From contig NZ_FNFB01000001.1 of NCBI RefSeq assembly GCF_900100395.1, positions 558,001 through 622,000 of the forward strand: a stretch of 64,000 nucleotides of DNA. The letters run 5' to 3'. The notes beneath the pieces are model-generated. The model was not told the origin of the DNA. It saw only the letters and a program-made list of their open reading frames with translations, and made no database searches. This document shows positions 37,796-47,300 of this stretch, one piece after another. Source of the DNA: Nonomuraea maritima (GTDB taxonomy: Bacteria > Actinomycetota > Actinomycetes > Streptosporangiales > Streptosporangiaceae). Position 1 is the stretch's first letter; each line of letters opens with the position of its first letter. Both the position numbers and the translations under genes were made by a program.

Positions 37796-39412
37796 CTAGC
37801 GGGCGAACTCCGTGGCCCTCGACTCCCGGACCACCGTGATGCGAATCTGACCCGGATAGGTGAGCTCCTCCTCCACCTGCTTGGCCACGTCGCGGGCGAT
37901 CACCTGCGCCTGGATGTCGTCGATCGCGTCAGGCCTGACCATGACGCGGATCTCCCGTCCGGCCTGCATGGCGAACACCTTGTCCACGCCCTCGTACGAC
38001 TGCGCGATCTGCTCCAGCCGCTCCAACCGCTTGACGTACGCCTCCAGGGACTCCCGCCGAGCGCCAGGACGGCTGCCGCTGATCGCGTCGGCGGCCTGGG
38101 TGAGCACCGCTTCGACGGTACGGACCTCGACCTCGTTGTGGTGCGCCTCGATGGCGTGCACCACGTCCTCCTCCTCGCCGTAGCGACGGGCGATCTCGGC
38201 GCCGATCAGGGCATGGCTGCCCTCGACCTCGTGCGTGAGCGCCTTGCCGATGTCGTGGAGCAGGGCACAGCGCTTCAGCAGCGGCACGTCCAGCTTCAGC
38301 TCCGCCGCCATGATGCCGGCGATATGGGCGGACTCGACGAGGTGCCTGAGCACGTTCTGCCCGTACGAGGTGCGGTAGCGCAGTTGCCCCAGCAGCAGCG
38401 TCAGCTCGGGGTGCATGTCGGTGATGCCCAGCTCGACGAGCGCGTCCTCGCCTGCCCGCGCGCACAGGTCCTGCACCTCCTGGCGGCTGCGGTCGTACGC
38501 CTCCTCGATGCGCTGCGGATGGATGCGGCCGTCGAGCACCAGCTTCTCCAGCGTGAGCCGCGCCGTCTCCCTGCGGACCGGGTCGAAGCACGACAGCAAC
38601 ACCGCCTCGGGCGTGTCATCGATGATGAGGTTCACCCCGGTCGTGGACTCGAAGGCGCGGATGTTGCGCCCCTCACGCCCGATGATGCGCCCCTTCATCT
38701 CGTCGCCGGGCAGATGCAGCACGCTGACGACCGACTCGGCCGTCTGCTCCGCCGCCAGCCGCTGCACCGCGAGCGTCACGATCTTCGTGGCCCGCTTCTC
38801 GCCCTCCTTGCGGGCTTCGCCCTCGATCTCCCTGATGATCAGCGCGGCCTCACGCTTGGCCTGGTACTCGATCTCCCTGACCAGCTCTGCCTTGGCCTGG
38901 TCGGCGGTGAGCCCGGCCACCCGCTGCAGGACGGCCCGCCGCTCCTCCTCTGCCTGCAGCAGCTCCTCGCGGCGCCCGGCCAGTTCGATCTCGGTCTCGG
39001 CCAGCTTCCTGTCGCGTTCGGACTGCCGCCGGGCCTCTTCGTCGAGCCGCTGCTCACGCTCGGCCAGTCGGGCCTCACGGCGTTCGAGGTCGGCCCGTAG
39101 CTCCTTGAGCTCGGACTTGAGGGTGCGGCTCTCCTCCTCGACCTCTCTCCGCAGCTGCGCGGCGCTCTCGGCCGCGCCCGCCGACCTGCGCAGGATCTCC
39201 TCGGCGTCGGACTCCGCCTTGCTGCGGATCTCCAGCGCCTCCTCACGCGCCTGCTCAAGCTCCTCGTGGACGGCTTCCAACTGCTCGGGGGACGGTTCGG
39301 CCGGACCCGGCACGCCACCCGAGGTGCGCCGTACGACGACGAGAAGGGCGACGATCATCCCGAACGTGAGCACGAGCACCGCCACCATCAGCACCACGAC
39401 CAGCGGCCCCAT
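37796..39412 (-). CDS. rny: Ribonuclease Y
   Basis: A 538-residue membrane-anchored endoribonuclease. An N-terminal transmembrane helix (VVVLMVAVLVLTFGMIVALLV) precedes a long charged coiled coil (about 45-215). A KH domain follows (GRIIGREGRNIRAFESTTG). The HD domain has LLHDIGKALTHEVEGSHALIG. Length is normal (about 520). It cleaves mRNA at the inner membrane and is often near recA/recX and miaB in actinobacteria. The ATG at 39412 gives the anchor. Confidence 0.96.
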   Translation of the reverse strand: MGPLVVVLMVAVLVLTFGMIVALLVVVRRTSGGVPGPAEPSPEQLEAVHEELEQAREEALEIRSKAESDAEEILRRSAGAAESAAQLRREVEEESRTLKSELKELRADLERREARLAEREQRLDEEARRQSERDRKLAETEIELAGRREELLQAEEERRAVLQRVAGLTADQAKAELVREIEYQAKREAALIIREIEGEARKEGEKRATKIVTLAVQRLAAEQTAESVVSVLHLPGDEMKGRIIGREGRNIRAFESTTGVNLIIDDTPEAVLLSCFDPVRRETARLTLEKLVLDGRIHPQRIEEAYDRSRQEVQDLCARAGEDALVELGITDMHPELTLLLGQLRYRTSYGQNVLRHLVESAHIAGIMAAELKLDVPLLKRCALLHDIGKALTHEVEGSHALIGAEIARRYGEEEDVVHAIEAHHNEVEVRTVEAVLTQAADAISGSRPGARRESLEAYVKRLERLEQIAQSYEGVDKVFAMQAGREIRVMVRPDAIDDIQAQVIARDVAKQVEEELTYPGQIRITVVRESRATEFAR

Positions 39413-40240
39413 GTGCGCCCCGCCCTCCTCGCGTCGTCAACAGGTCATAACGCGACCACAAGAACAGGAGGGGTCACAGGCGCGCCGCGGACATCCCGGT
39501 CGGCGTCATCGCCGGAATCGGTGCCAGACCAAGACCGAACCCGGCCTCGGCCGTGAAAGCCGACACCTCGCCCGCCTCGGTCAACCAAGCTCACTCGTCC
39601 GTCGTTCACCGGTATGGCAATCCGCGCTGCGCGGAGTAACTCCTCACTGCCGTCGAGGTTATGCGTCGAACAGGTCACGAGCAAGCAAACGGGTTATCAA
39701 GCGTGTCTAACGTACTTGACTCCCACCTTTACGCCCGATATCCCCCGACAGCACCAAAAACACCACCGACGGCCCCCACCAAACCCCGACATCCCCTGTA
39801 CGACACCACTCCCCGCCCACACCACTCATTTCGCGCCCACACCCTCACCCCGAGCGACCTTTCGAAGGGCAAACCAAAGACCGACCAAGCACATCTCGAA
39901 ACAACCTAAAGACCCATAGCCAGCCCAGAAGCACCCAAAACACGCAGCGAAAACGCCGAACTCACGCACCGAGGGCCGGGCCGCCGTCCATAGGGCGCGA
40001 CGGCGTCACACCTCAGCCGGGCGGCCACAGCTCGCAACGCAACCCACCGCCACCACATTGCGGACCCTCACCAAACAGGAGAAGCGGTACGCATCGGCGT
40101 AGCGACCTGCGGCCCACGTTGCGGACCCTCACCGAGCGGGAGAAGCGGCCCATCGACGTTGAGGGAAGAGCAGCGGGCGGCAACGAACTTCCCCCAGCGC
40201 GGGCGCCGAGGGCGAGGCCCCTGCTAGCAACGGCAATCGC
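39413..40240. other. 828-bp gap without a convincing gene
   Basis: Between rny and recX, both minus strand. The right half (about 39700-39960) is noticeably less GC-rich and C/A-biased (CACCAAAAACACCACCGACGG). An imperfect direct repeat of about 35 bp, period 61, lies at 40058-40157 (TTGCGGACCCTCACC at 40058 and 40119, each followed by a GGAGAAGCGG-like end). Short open frames exist but have no family resemblance and poor codon bias. rny transcription should start in its left part; no clear -35/-10 pair is visible. Confidence 0.6.
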
Positions 40241-41677
40241 TTATTCGAAGTCCTCTTCCATTTCGATGCCCTCTTGTTCCAATGCCTCACGAATGACGCG
40301 GAAGGCCAGGCCGGATGGGTAGCCCTTGCGGGCGAGCATGCCCGCAAGGCGGCGTGTGCGGACCTTCGGGTCGAGGGATCGGGTGGCGGCGAGTTTGCGT
40401 TCGACCAGCCGCCGGGCTGTCTCCACTTCCTGGTCGGGATCCAACCGCTCCACCGCTTCGCTGACGGTCTCGTTGTCGACACCCCGACGGCGCAACTCAG
40501 CCGCCAGGGCTCGCTTCGCCAGCCCTCGCCCGTGGTGCCGGGAATCGACCCAGGCCGCCGCGAACGCCTCGTCGTCGATCAGGCCGAGCTCCGAGAACCG
40601 GCCGAGCACCGCCTCCGCGACCTCCTCCGGCACGTCCCTCTTGCGCAACGCCTCGGCGAGCTGGGCACGCGTCTTCGGGGCCATCGTCAGCAGCCGCAAG
40701 CAGATGTTCCGCGCCACGGCCTCCGGGTCCGCCTCACCACCGGAGCGCGGCCGCCGTTCGGCTCTGGCCCCTCCCGCTCCGGCACGCCCCTCTACCCAAG
40801 AACGCCCCGCCCGGGAACCCCCCTCAGCCAGGAACCCCTCCCCTTCACGGAATCCCTCCCCTGCAACATCCTCGGGGGTGGAACGCCCCTCAGCCCGAGA
40901 ACGCCCCGATCGGGACCGCCCACCGGCCCTGGAACGGCCCTCAGCACGGGAGCGCCCTTCCGCCCGGGAACGGCCCTCGGCCCGGAAAGGGTCGTCAGCG
41001 AGGAACCCCTCCCCTTCCCGGGGAACCTCCCCTGCGGTGGAACGCCCCTCTGCCAGGAACTCACCTGCCGCAGAGCGTCCCCACGTCGTACGCCTCGCGC
41101 TGTCATCAGCATCCGTACCGACATCGTCGGCCGCGCGCCCGCCCACGCGACGCCTGCCGTCGCGAGCCCGCACGCGCCCGCCGGATGATCTCGGCCGACT
41201 CTCCGCACCTGCCCTGCCTGGCTCGTCGTCGCCCTGGCCGGTGGCGTGATCGGCATCGGCCGCGAACCAGCTGCTGCCGGCCAGGACCTCGGAATGCCAG
41301 TCGCTTCCCGGACGCGCGCCGTCGCCTTCCGCAGGCTCACGTCCGGAGGGATCGTCCGCGACCTCGTCGCCGCCCGGGCCAGCTGATGCCGCCTCAGGCG
41401 AGGCCGTCCCGGCCCCAACGAAGGCCACCGCATCTACCTCTTCCGGGTCAGCAGCGAGGGCGGGCGACGGCTTATCGGAAGGGGCGGCGGGCGACGGCTC
41501 TTCGGAAGTGGCGGCGGACGCCTCCGCTCGCATGCGAATGCGTTGTTCGCGCCACTCGTCTGCCGACGGCCAGCCGTCCACGGACGATCGAGCCAGGTCG
41601 CGCCCGCCTGCTGCGGGGGATGGGACGCCGCCCCGGTCGGGGAGGCGGGGGGACTGTGGGCGGTCTGTGCTGCTCAT
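40241..41677 (-). CDS. recX: RecX regulatory protein with long low-complexity N-terminal extension
   Basis: A 478-residue protein. Only the last 160 or so residues form the RecX domain (NICLRLLTMAPKTRAQLAEA, LGLIDDEAFAAAWVDSRHH, GRGLAKRALAAELRRRGV, ARKGYPSGLAFRVIREAL). RecX proteins are normally 150-270 residues. The N-terminal 315 residues are hydrophilic, rich in Gly/Arg/Ser/Glu. Six-residue units (RAEGRS) occur at about 232-266, encoded by 18-bp DNA repeats at 40880-40984. The ATG is 11 bases from the recA stop but lacks a strong ribosome-binding site, so a later start is possible. RecX limits RecA filament growth. Confidence 0.88.
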   Translation of the reverse strand: MSSTDRPQSPRLPDRGGVPSPAAGGRDLARSSVDGWPSADEWREQRIRMRAEASAATSEEPSPAAPSDKPSPALAADPEEVDAVAFVGAGTASPEAASAGPGGDEVADDPSGREPAEGDGARPGSDWHSEVLAGSSWFAADADHATGQGDDEPGRAGAESRPRSSGGRVRARDGRRRVGGRAADDVGTDADDSARRTTWGRSAAGEFLAEGRSTAGEVPREGEGFLADDPFRAEGRSRAEGRSRAEGRSRAGGRSRSGRSRAEGRSTPEDVAGEGFREGEGFLAEGGSRAGRSWVEGRAGAGGARAERRPRSGGEADPEAVARNICLRLLTMAPKTRAQLAEALRKRDVPEEVAEAVLGRFSELGLIDDEAFAAAWVDSRHHGRGLAKRALAAELRRRGVDNETVSEAVERLDPDQEVETARRLVERKLAATRSLDPKVRTRRLAGMLARKGYPSGLAFRVIREALEQEGIEMEEDFE

Positions 41678-41688
41678 GCGTCAGGCGA

Positions 41689-42777
41689 TCAGACGTCACC
41701 CGGCTTCGGCGTGGACTTCGAGCCACGGCCGGAGGAGGTTGCCGGCGCCGGAGCCGGGGCGGCCTCGGCGGGAGCGTCGACACGCGGGCCCACGCCCAGC
41801 TTGTCCTTGATCTTCTTCTCGATCTCGTTGGCCATGTCGGGGTGGTTCTTCAGGAAGTTACGGGCGTTCTCCTTGCCCTGGCCGAGCTGGTCGCCCTCGT
41901 ACGTGTACCAGGCGCCGGACTTACGGACGAAGCCGTGCTCCACGCCCATGTCGATGAGGCCGCCCTCGCGGGAGATGCCCACCCCGTAGAGGATGTCGAA
42001 GTCGGCGACGCGGAAGGGCGGGGCCATCTTGTTCTTGACGACCTTGACCCGGGTGCGGTTGCCGACCGCCTCGGTGCCGTCCTTGAGCGTCTCGATACGG
42101 CGGATGTCCATCCGGACGGAGGCGTAGAACTTCAGCGCCTTACCACCGGTCGTGGTCTCGGGGCTGCCGAACATGACGCCGATCTTCTCGCGGAGCTGGT
42201 TGATGAAGATCGCGGTGGTGCCGGTGCTGTTGAGGGCACCGGCGATCTTGCGCAGGGCCTGGGACATGAGCCTGGCCTGGAGGCCGACGTGGCTGTCGCC
42301 CATCTCGCCCTCGATCTCGGCCTTGGGCACCAGGGCCGCCACCGAGTCGATGACGATGATGTCGACGGCGCCGGACCTGATCAGCATGTCGGCGATCTCG
42401 AGCGCCTGCTCACCGGTGTCGGGCTGGGAGACCAGCAGGGCGTCGGTGTCGACGCCGAGCTTCTTGGCGTACTCGGGGTCGAGGGCGTGCTCGGCGTCGA
42501 TGAACGCGGCGATGCCGCCGGCCCGCTGGGCGTTGGCCACCGCGTGCAGGGCGATGGTGGTCTTACCGGAGGACTCGGGGCCGTAGATCTCGACGATGCG
42601 CCCGCGCGGGAGGCCGCCGATGCCGAGGGCGACGTCGAGGGAGATCGACCCGGTGGGGACCACCTCGATGGGGGCTCGGGCGTCGTCGCCCAGTCTCATG
42701 ACAGAGCCCTTGCCGAACTGCCGCTCGATCTGGGCGAGCGCGGTTTCGAGGGCCTTCTCGCGGTCGTTGATAGCCAT
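41689..42777 (-). CDS. recA: Recombinase A
   Basis: A 362-residue recombinase and SOS co-protease. Walker A is [16 protein letters not shown], loop L1 region [16 protein letters not shown], and the C-terminal part [12 protein letters not shown]. The start [24 protein letters not shown] is universal and the ATG at 42777 follows GGGGGAGTTCCC. The last residues (about 335-362) are Pro/Ala-rich. A LexA-type operator lies about 104-126 bases upstream. The order DUF3046-recA-recX is conserved in actinobacteria. Confidence 0.98.
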   Translation of the reverse strand: MAINDREKALETALAQIERQFGKGSVMRLGDDARAPIEVVPTGSISLDVALGIGGLPRGRIVEIYGPESSGKTTIALHAVANAQRAGGIAAFIDAEHALDPEYAKKLGVDTDALLVSQPDTGEQALEIADMLIRSGAVDIIVIDSVAALVPKAEIEGEMGDSHVGLQARLMSQALRKIAGALNSTGTTAIFINQLREKIGVMFGSPETTTGGKALKFYASVRMDIRRIETLKDGTEAVGNRTRVKVVKNKMAPPFRVADFDILYGVGISREGGLIDMGVEHGFVRKSGAWYTYEGDQLGQGKENARNFLKNHPDMANEIEKKIKDKLGVGPRVDAPAEAAPAPAPATSSGRGSKSTPKPGDV

Positions 42778-42880
42778 GGGAACTCCCCCTGAGGGTCGTG
42801 GTCGAATCAGTCGGGTGAAAACTACGGCCTGCCACCGACATTTTTCGTCGCAGCCGGGGAAGACGTGGCCGACTCCGCCC

Positions 42881-42903
42881 ATCCTAGCCGAACGGCTGTT
42901 CGA
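42881..42903 (-). promoter_or_regulatory. LexA (SOS) box with adjoining -10 box of recA
   Basis: CGAACGGCTGTTCG at 42889-42902 is an actinobacterial LexA box (GAAC-N4-GTTC) with further C/G flank symmetry. On the minus strand it is followed at once by TAGGAT (42886 to 42881), a good -10 hexamer. LexA would therefore sit in the -35/-10 spacer. It also lies about 138 bases upstream of the divergent small gene at 43041. Confidence 0.8.
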
Positions 42904-43040
42904 TCACAGCGGGAACACGCAGGTCACCACCGGCGGCTCCCACCGTACGCCCGAGGGGCGGCGGAAGCGGCCGCCAGGACGTGTTGTCAGGCTCCGTGAG
43001 CTGGGGAGACTCACTGGAGGGCGACACGGGGAGGCGGCAC

Positions 43041-43316
43041 GTGGGGAGCGGCTACACCGGGGAACGGCGCGCACGGCTGGAGACCCTCGCCGAGCTGCTC
43101 CCCGAGCACGGGCTGGTCGGCCGCCTCGTCGGGGGCGACGATCCGGTGCTGTGGGTCTGGCACCCCCACTCGGGCCGCCAGACGATCATTTTCGCCACTC
43201 CGTCGAGCCGTGGATGGCAGTTCCTGTGGTCTCCCGACGGGCAGGACACCGCCGACGACCCGCAGCGCACCGCCGCCACGTTGCGCCAGGTGCTCGACCC
43301 CGCCCTGCCCGAGTGA
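43041..43316 (+). CDS. Small hypothetical protein divergent from recA
   Basis: A 91-residue protein from GTG 43041, chosen because GGGGAGGC stands 7 bases upstream; longer open frames start earlier but without such a site. The sequence alternates helix and beta patterns (TLAELLPEHGLVGRLVGGDD, LWVWHPHSGRQTIIFATPSS, WQFLWSPDG). It looks like a compact sensor-type or binding domain. Not recognised. It shares the recA upstream region, so it may be LexA-controlled (inference). Confidence 0.65.
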   Translation: MGSGYTGERRARLETLAELLPEHGLVGRLVGGDDPVLWVWHPHSGRQTIIFATPSSRGWQFLWSPDGQDTADDPQRTAATLRQVLDPALPE

Positions 43317-43326
43317 CCCGGCCTGA

Positions 43327-43521
43327 TCAACGAAGCTTCGACGAGACGTCCTCCACCTGGCAGACCGCGCGCCACACCGTCTTGGCGTTCTCTCCATCGG
43401 CGAGCGCCTGGACGACCGTGCGCCCGCCCAAGGGGGCCAGCACGTAGTCACGAGCCCACGACTCCGCGTACGTCTCACCGAAGTGGGCGTTCATCCGTCT
43501 CCAGAACTCGGTCAGGCGCAT
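43327..43521 (-). CDS. DUF3046 family protein
   Basis: A 64-residue protein (MRLTEFWRRMNAHFGETYAES start, LAPLGGRTVVQALADGENAKTVWRAVC core) matching DUF3046. The gene is nearly always beside recA in actinobacteria, and no function is known. It is convergent with the small gene at 43041 and runs toward recA, separated from it by that plus-strand gene. Confidence 0.9.
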   Translation of the reverse strand: MRLTEFWRRMNAHFGETYAESWARDYVLAPLGGRTVVQALADGENAKTVWRAVCQVEDVSSKLR

Positions 43522-43564
43522 GGCTCAAGTATGGAATCGCCCGGAGGGTGGGTAGGACATCCCC

Positions 43565-43759
43565 ATGCCAAAGACCCCCAAGTCTTCACCCCCGAAGACG
43601 CCTGAGACGAAGGCGAACAGAGCCAGAAGCCGCCGCTTATCGAAACTTCTGCGGCTCGCCGTACAGAAGGAGAAGGCGGAACGCGCCGAGCGGCACGCGG
43701 GCATCAGACAGCAACCCCGTGCGGGCAAACCCCGGACGCGCAGGCCGTCACGGCGCTAG
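43565..43759 (+). CDS. Small basic protein of unknown function
   Basis: A 64-residue protein very rich in Lys and Arg (MPKTPKSSPPKTPETKANRA start, RRPSRR end) with no hydrophobic segment. Such composition suggests RNA or DNA binding, or a disordered peptide. Its stop lies 3 bases before the end of the convergent VOC gene. Coding status is moderate. Confidence 0.5.
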   Translation: MPKTPKSSPPKTPETKANRARSRRLSKLLRLAVQKEKAERAERHAGIRQQPRAGKPRTRRPSRR

Positions 43760-43762
43760 GGG

Positions 43763-44248
43763 TCACAGCACCCGTGCGCCGTGCATCTCACCGAGATGGT
43801 CGGCGAGCAGTTCCAGCCGGGCGCCGTCGGGGTCCTTGAAGTGGAGGGAGGCGCCGCTTTCCACCTGGTGCGGCACGCCGGCCGCCTCCAGCTTCCCGCG
43901 CAGCCGCTCCCATGTCGCGGGATCGACCGAGATCACGACGTGGTGGAGCCCTCCCAGCACCTCGCGGTACGGTTCGAGGTCGATCCCGGGGAAGTCGACG
44001 AACGCGAGCAGGTTGCCGCTGCCGGCGTCGAAGAAGAAGCGGCTGGAGCCGCTGTGGTCGGGGTTCTCGATGACCTCGGTGAGCGGGAACTCCAGGAGTT
44101 CCTGGTAGAACCTGATGGTCCGCTCGGCGTCGGAGCAGATCAAGGCCACGTGGTGCAGGCCGCGGGCGCTGCTGGAGGGCCGGTGCGTTAAGACGTGGCG
44201 CTGCTTGATGTCGGTACGGCGGGCGTCGGTGGCCGCTCGGTCGGTCGT
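43763..44248 (-). CDS. VOC family (glyoxalase-fold) protein
   Basis: A 161-residue single VOC unit. The beta-alpha-beta modules start GLHHVALICSDAERTIRFYQELLEF and LGGLHHVVISVDPATWERL, ending LHFKDPDGARLELLAD. His and Glu at the usual metal positions (HHVAL, LELLAD) are present. It could be a lyase, dioxygenase or resistance protein. GTG 44248 is chosen; a TTG at 44284 would add 12 residues. It is divergent from lhr. Confidence 0.82.
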   Translation of the reverse strand, partial: TTDRAATDARRTDIKQRHVLTHRPSSSARGLHHVALICSDAERTIRFYQELLEFPLTEVIENPDHSGSSRFFFDAGSGNLLAFVDFPGIDLEPYREVLGGLHHVVISVDPATWERLRGKLEAAGVPHQVESGASLHFKDPDGARLELLADHLGEMHGARVL

Positions 44249-44340
44249 CACGGCAGCTGTATGTCCGCACGAGCCCTGCCTCAACCGCCCGCGACCAGGG
44301 CGAAGCGTTTTCTGTCGGTGGCGCGAGGCAGTATGGCCTG

Positions 44341-47300
44341 GTGAGCTCGCTCGACCACTTCAGCCAGGTGACCAGGCAATGGTTCGCCGGCGCCTTCGAG
44401 GCTCCCACGGCCGCCCAGGAGGGGGCGTGGGAGTCGATCGCGCGCGGCGACAACACGCTCGTCGTGGCGCCCACGGGGTCGGGCAAGACGCTGGCGGCGT
44501 TCCTGTGGTCGCTCGACCGGCTGGCCGCCGCCCCCGCCGACGGCGAGCGGAAGGGCACCCGCGTGCTCTACGTCTCGCCGCTGAAGGCGCTCGCGGTCGA
44601 CGTCGAACGCAACCTGCGCGCACCGCTGGCCGGGCTGAAGCAGACCGCGCGGCGGCTGGGGCTGCCGGTGCCGGAGATCTCGGTGGCGATCCGCTCGGGC
44701 GACACCCCCGCAGAAGACCGCAGGCGGTTCGCGGCCAAGCCGTCCGACATCCTCATCACCACCCCTGAGTCGCTGTTCCTGCTGCTCACCAGCCAGGCGC
44801 GCGAGGCGTTGCACGCGGTCGAGACGGTGATCGTCGACGAGGTGCACGCCGTCGCGGCCACCAAGCGCGGCGCCCACCTCGCCCTCACCCTCGAACGGCT
44901 CGACGCGCTGCTCGACAGGCCGGCGCAGCGGGTGGGGCTGTCGGCGACCGTCCGGCCGGTGAGCGAGGTGGCGACGTTCCTGGGCGGGGCGCGGCCCGCC
45001 ACGGTCGTGCAGCCGCCGTCCGACAAGCAGATCGAGGTCGAGGTCGTCGTCCCCGTCGAAGACATGACGGAGATGCAGGCGGGGCCGCCCGCTGACGGCG
45101 AGGAGCTCACACCCGAGCCCGCCAACCGGTCGATCTGGCCCCATGTCGAAGAGCGCCTGTTCGACCTGATCGAGTCCCACAGCTCCACGATCGTGTTCGC
45201 CAACTCGCGGCGGCTGGCCGAGCGGCTGTGCACGCGTCTCAACGAGCTCGCGTACGACCGGGGCGCGGCCGGTGAGGCCGTCGACCTGTCGATCTGGGAG
45301 ACCGGTGCGCCGCAACGACCACCCGCCGAGGTGATGGCGCAGGCGGGGGCGAGCAGGGGCGTGGTGACGGAGATCGTCCGCGCCCACCACGGCTCGGTGT
45401 CCAAGGAGGAACGGGCGCAGATCGAGGAGGCGCTCAAGTCCGGCCGGCTGCCCGCCGTCGTCGCGACGTCCAGCCTGGAGCTCGGCATCGACATGGGCGC
45501 GGTCGACCTGGTCGCCTGCGTGGAGGCGCCGCCGAGCGTGGCCAGCGGGCTGCAGCGCATCGGCCGGGCGGGCCATCAGGTGGGCGCGGTGTCCAAGGGC
45601 GTCATCTTCCCGAAATACCGGGGCGACCTGGTGCAGACGGCGGTGGTGGCCGAGCGGATGAAGAGCGGCTTGATCGAGGAGTTGCGCTATCCGCGCAATC
45701 CGCTCGACGTGCTCGCCCAGCAGATCGTCGCGATGACGTCGCTCGACGAGTGGACGGTCGACGACCTCGAGGCGGTGGTCAGGCGCGCGGCCCCGTACGC
45801 CACGCTGCCGAGGAGCGCGCTGGAGGCCACGCTCGACATGCTGGCCGGGCGTTATCCGAGCGAAGAGTTCGCCGAGCTGCGCCCGCGCATCGTGTGGGAT
45901 CGCGTCACCGGCACCCTGCGGGGGCGTCCCGGTGCGCAGCGGCTGGCGGTCACCAACGGCGGCACGATCCCCGATCGCGGGCTGTTCGGCGTGTTCCTGG
46001 TCGGGGAGCGCGCGTCCCGGGTGGGCGAGCTCGACGAGGAGATGGTCTACGAGTCGCGTGTGGGCGACGTGTTCGTGCTGGGCGCGACCTCCTGGCGCAT
46101 CGAGGACATCACGGCCGACCGGGTGCTCGTCTCCCCCGCCCCGGGTCAGCCGGGCAAGCTGCCGTTCTGGCACGGCGACACGCCCGGCCGCCCGGCCGAG
46201 CTCGGGCGGGCGATCGGGCAGTTCCTGCGCGAGCAGGCCAAACAGGACTCGACCGAACGCATCCAGGCGGCCGGGCTCGACGAGTACGCCGCCGGCAACC
46301 TGCTGGCCTACCTTCGGGAGCAGCGCGAGGCCACGGGCTACGTCCCCGACGACCGCACGCTGCTGGTCGAGCGTTTCCACGACGAGCTGGGCGACTGGCG
46401 CGTGGTGATCCACTCCCCCTATGGCGCGCGGGTGCACGCCCCGTGGGCGCTGGCGATCAACCGGCGGCTGCACGAGCGCTACGGCCTCGACGTGCAGGCC
46501 GTCCATTCCGACGACGGCATCGTGCTGCGCATCCCCGACACGCTGGCCGAACCGCCCACCGACGTGGCGGCGTTCGACGCCGAAGAGATCGAGCAGATCG
46601 TCACCGAGGAACTCGGCGGCTCCGCGCTGTTCGCCTCCCGGTTCCGCGAGTGCGCGGGGCGGGCTCTGCTGCTGCCGCGCCGCGTGCCCGGCCGGCGCAG
46701 CCCGCTGTGGCAGCAACGACAGCGGGCCGCACACCTGCTGGGCGTGGCGTCGCAGTACGCGTCGTTCCCGATCGTGCTGGAGACGATGCGCGAGTGCCTG
46801 CAGGACGTCTTCGACGTCCCTGGGCTGGTGCAGCTCATGCGTGACATCGCCGCGCGCCGGGTGCGGGTGGTGGAGGTGGAGACCTCGCAGGCCTCGCCGT
46901 TCGCGACCTCGCTGCTGTTCCACTACGTGGGCGCCTTCATGTACGAGGGCGACGCACCGCTGGCCGAGCGCCGCGCGCAGGCCCTGGCGCTCGACACGAC
47001 GCTGCTGGCGGAGCTGCTCGGCCAGGCCGATCTGCGCGAGCTGCTCGACCCCGACGTGATCTCCGACAGCGAGCGCGAGCTGGCCCGGCTCGACCGGCCG
47101 CTGCGCGATGCGGAAGACCTCGCCGACCTGCTGCGTTCCCACGGTCCGCTGCTGGTGCCCGACGTGAGCGTACGCGGGGGCGATCCGGCCTGGCTGGCGG
47201 AGCTCGAACGCGCGCGACGGGCGATCCGGGTGCGCGTCGCGGGGCAGGAGCAATGGGCGGCGATCGAGGACGCGGCCCGCATGCGCGACGCGCTCGGCGT

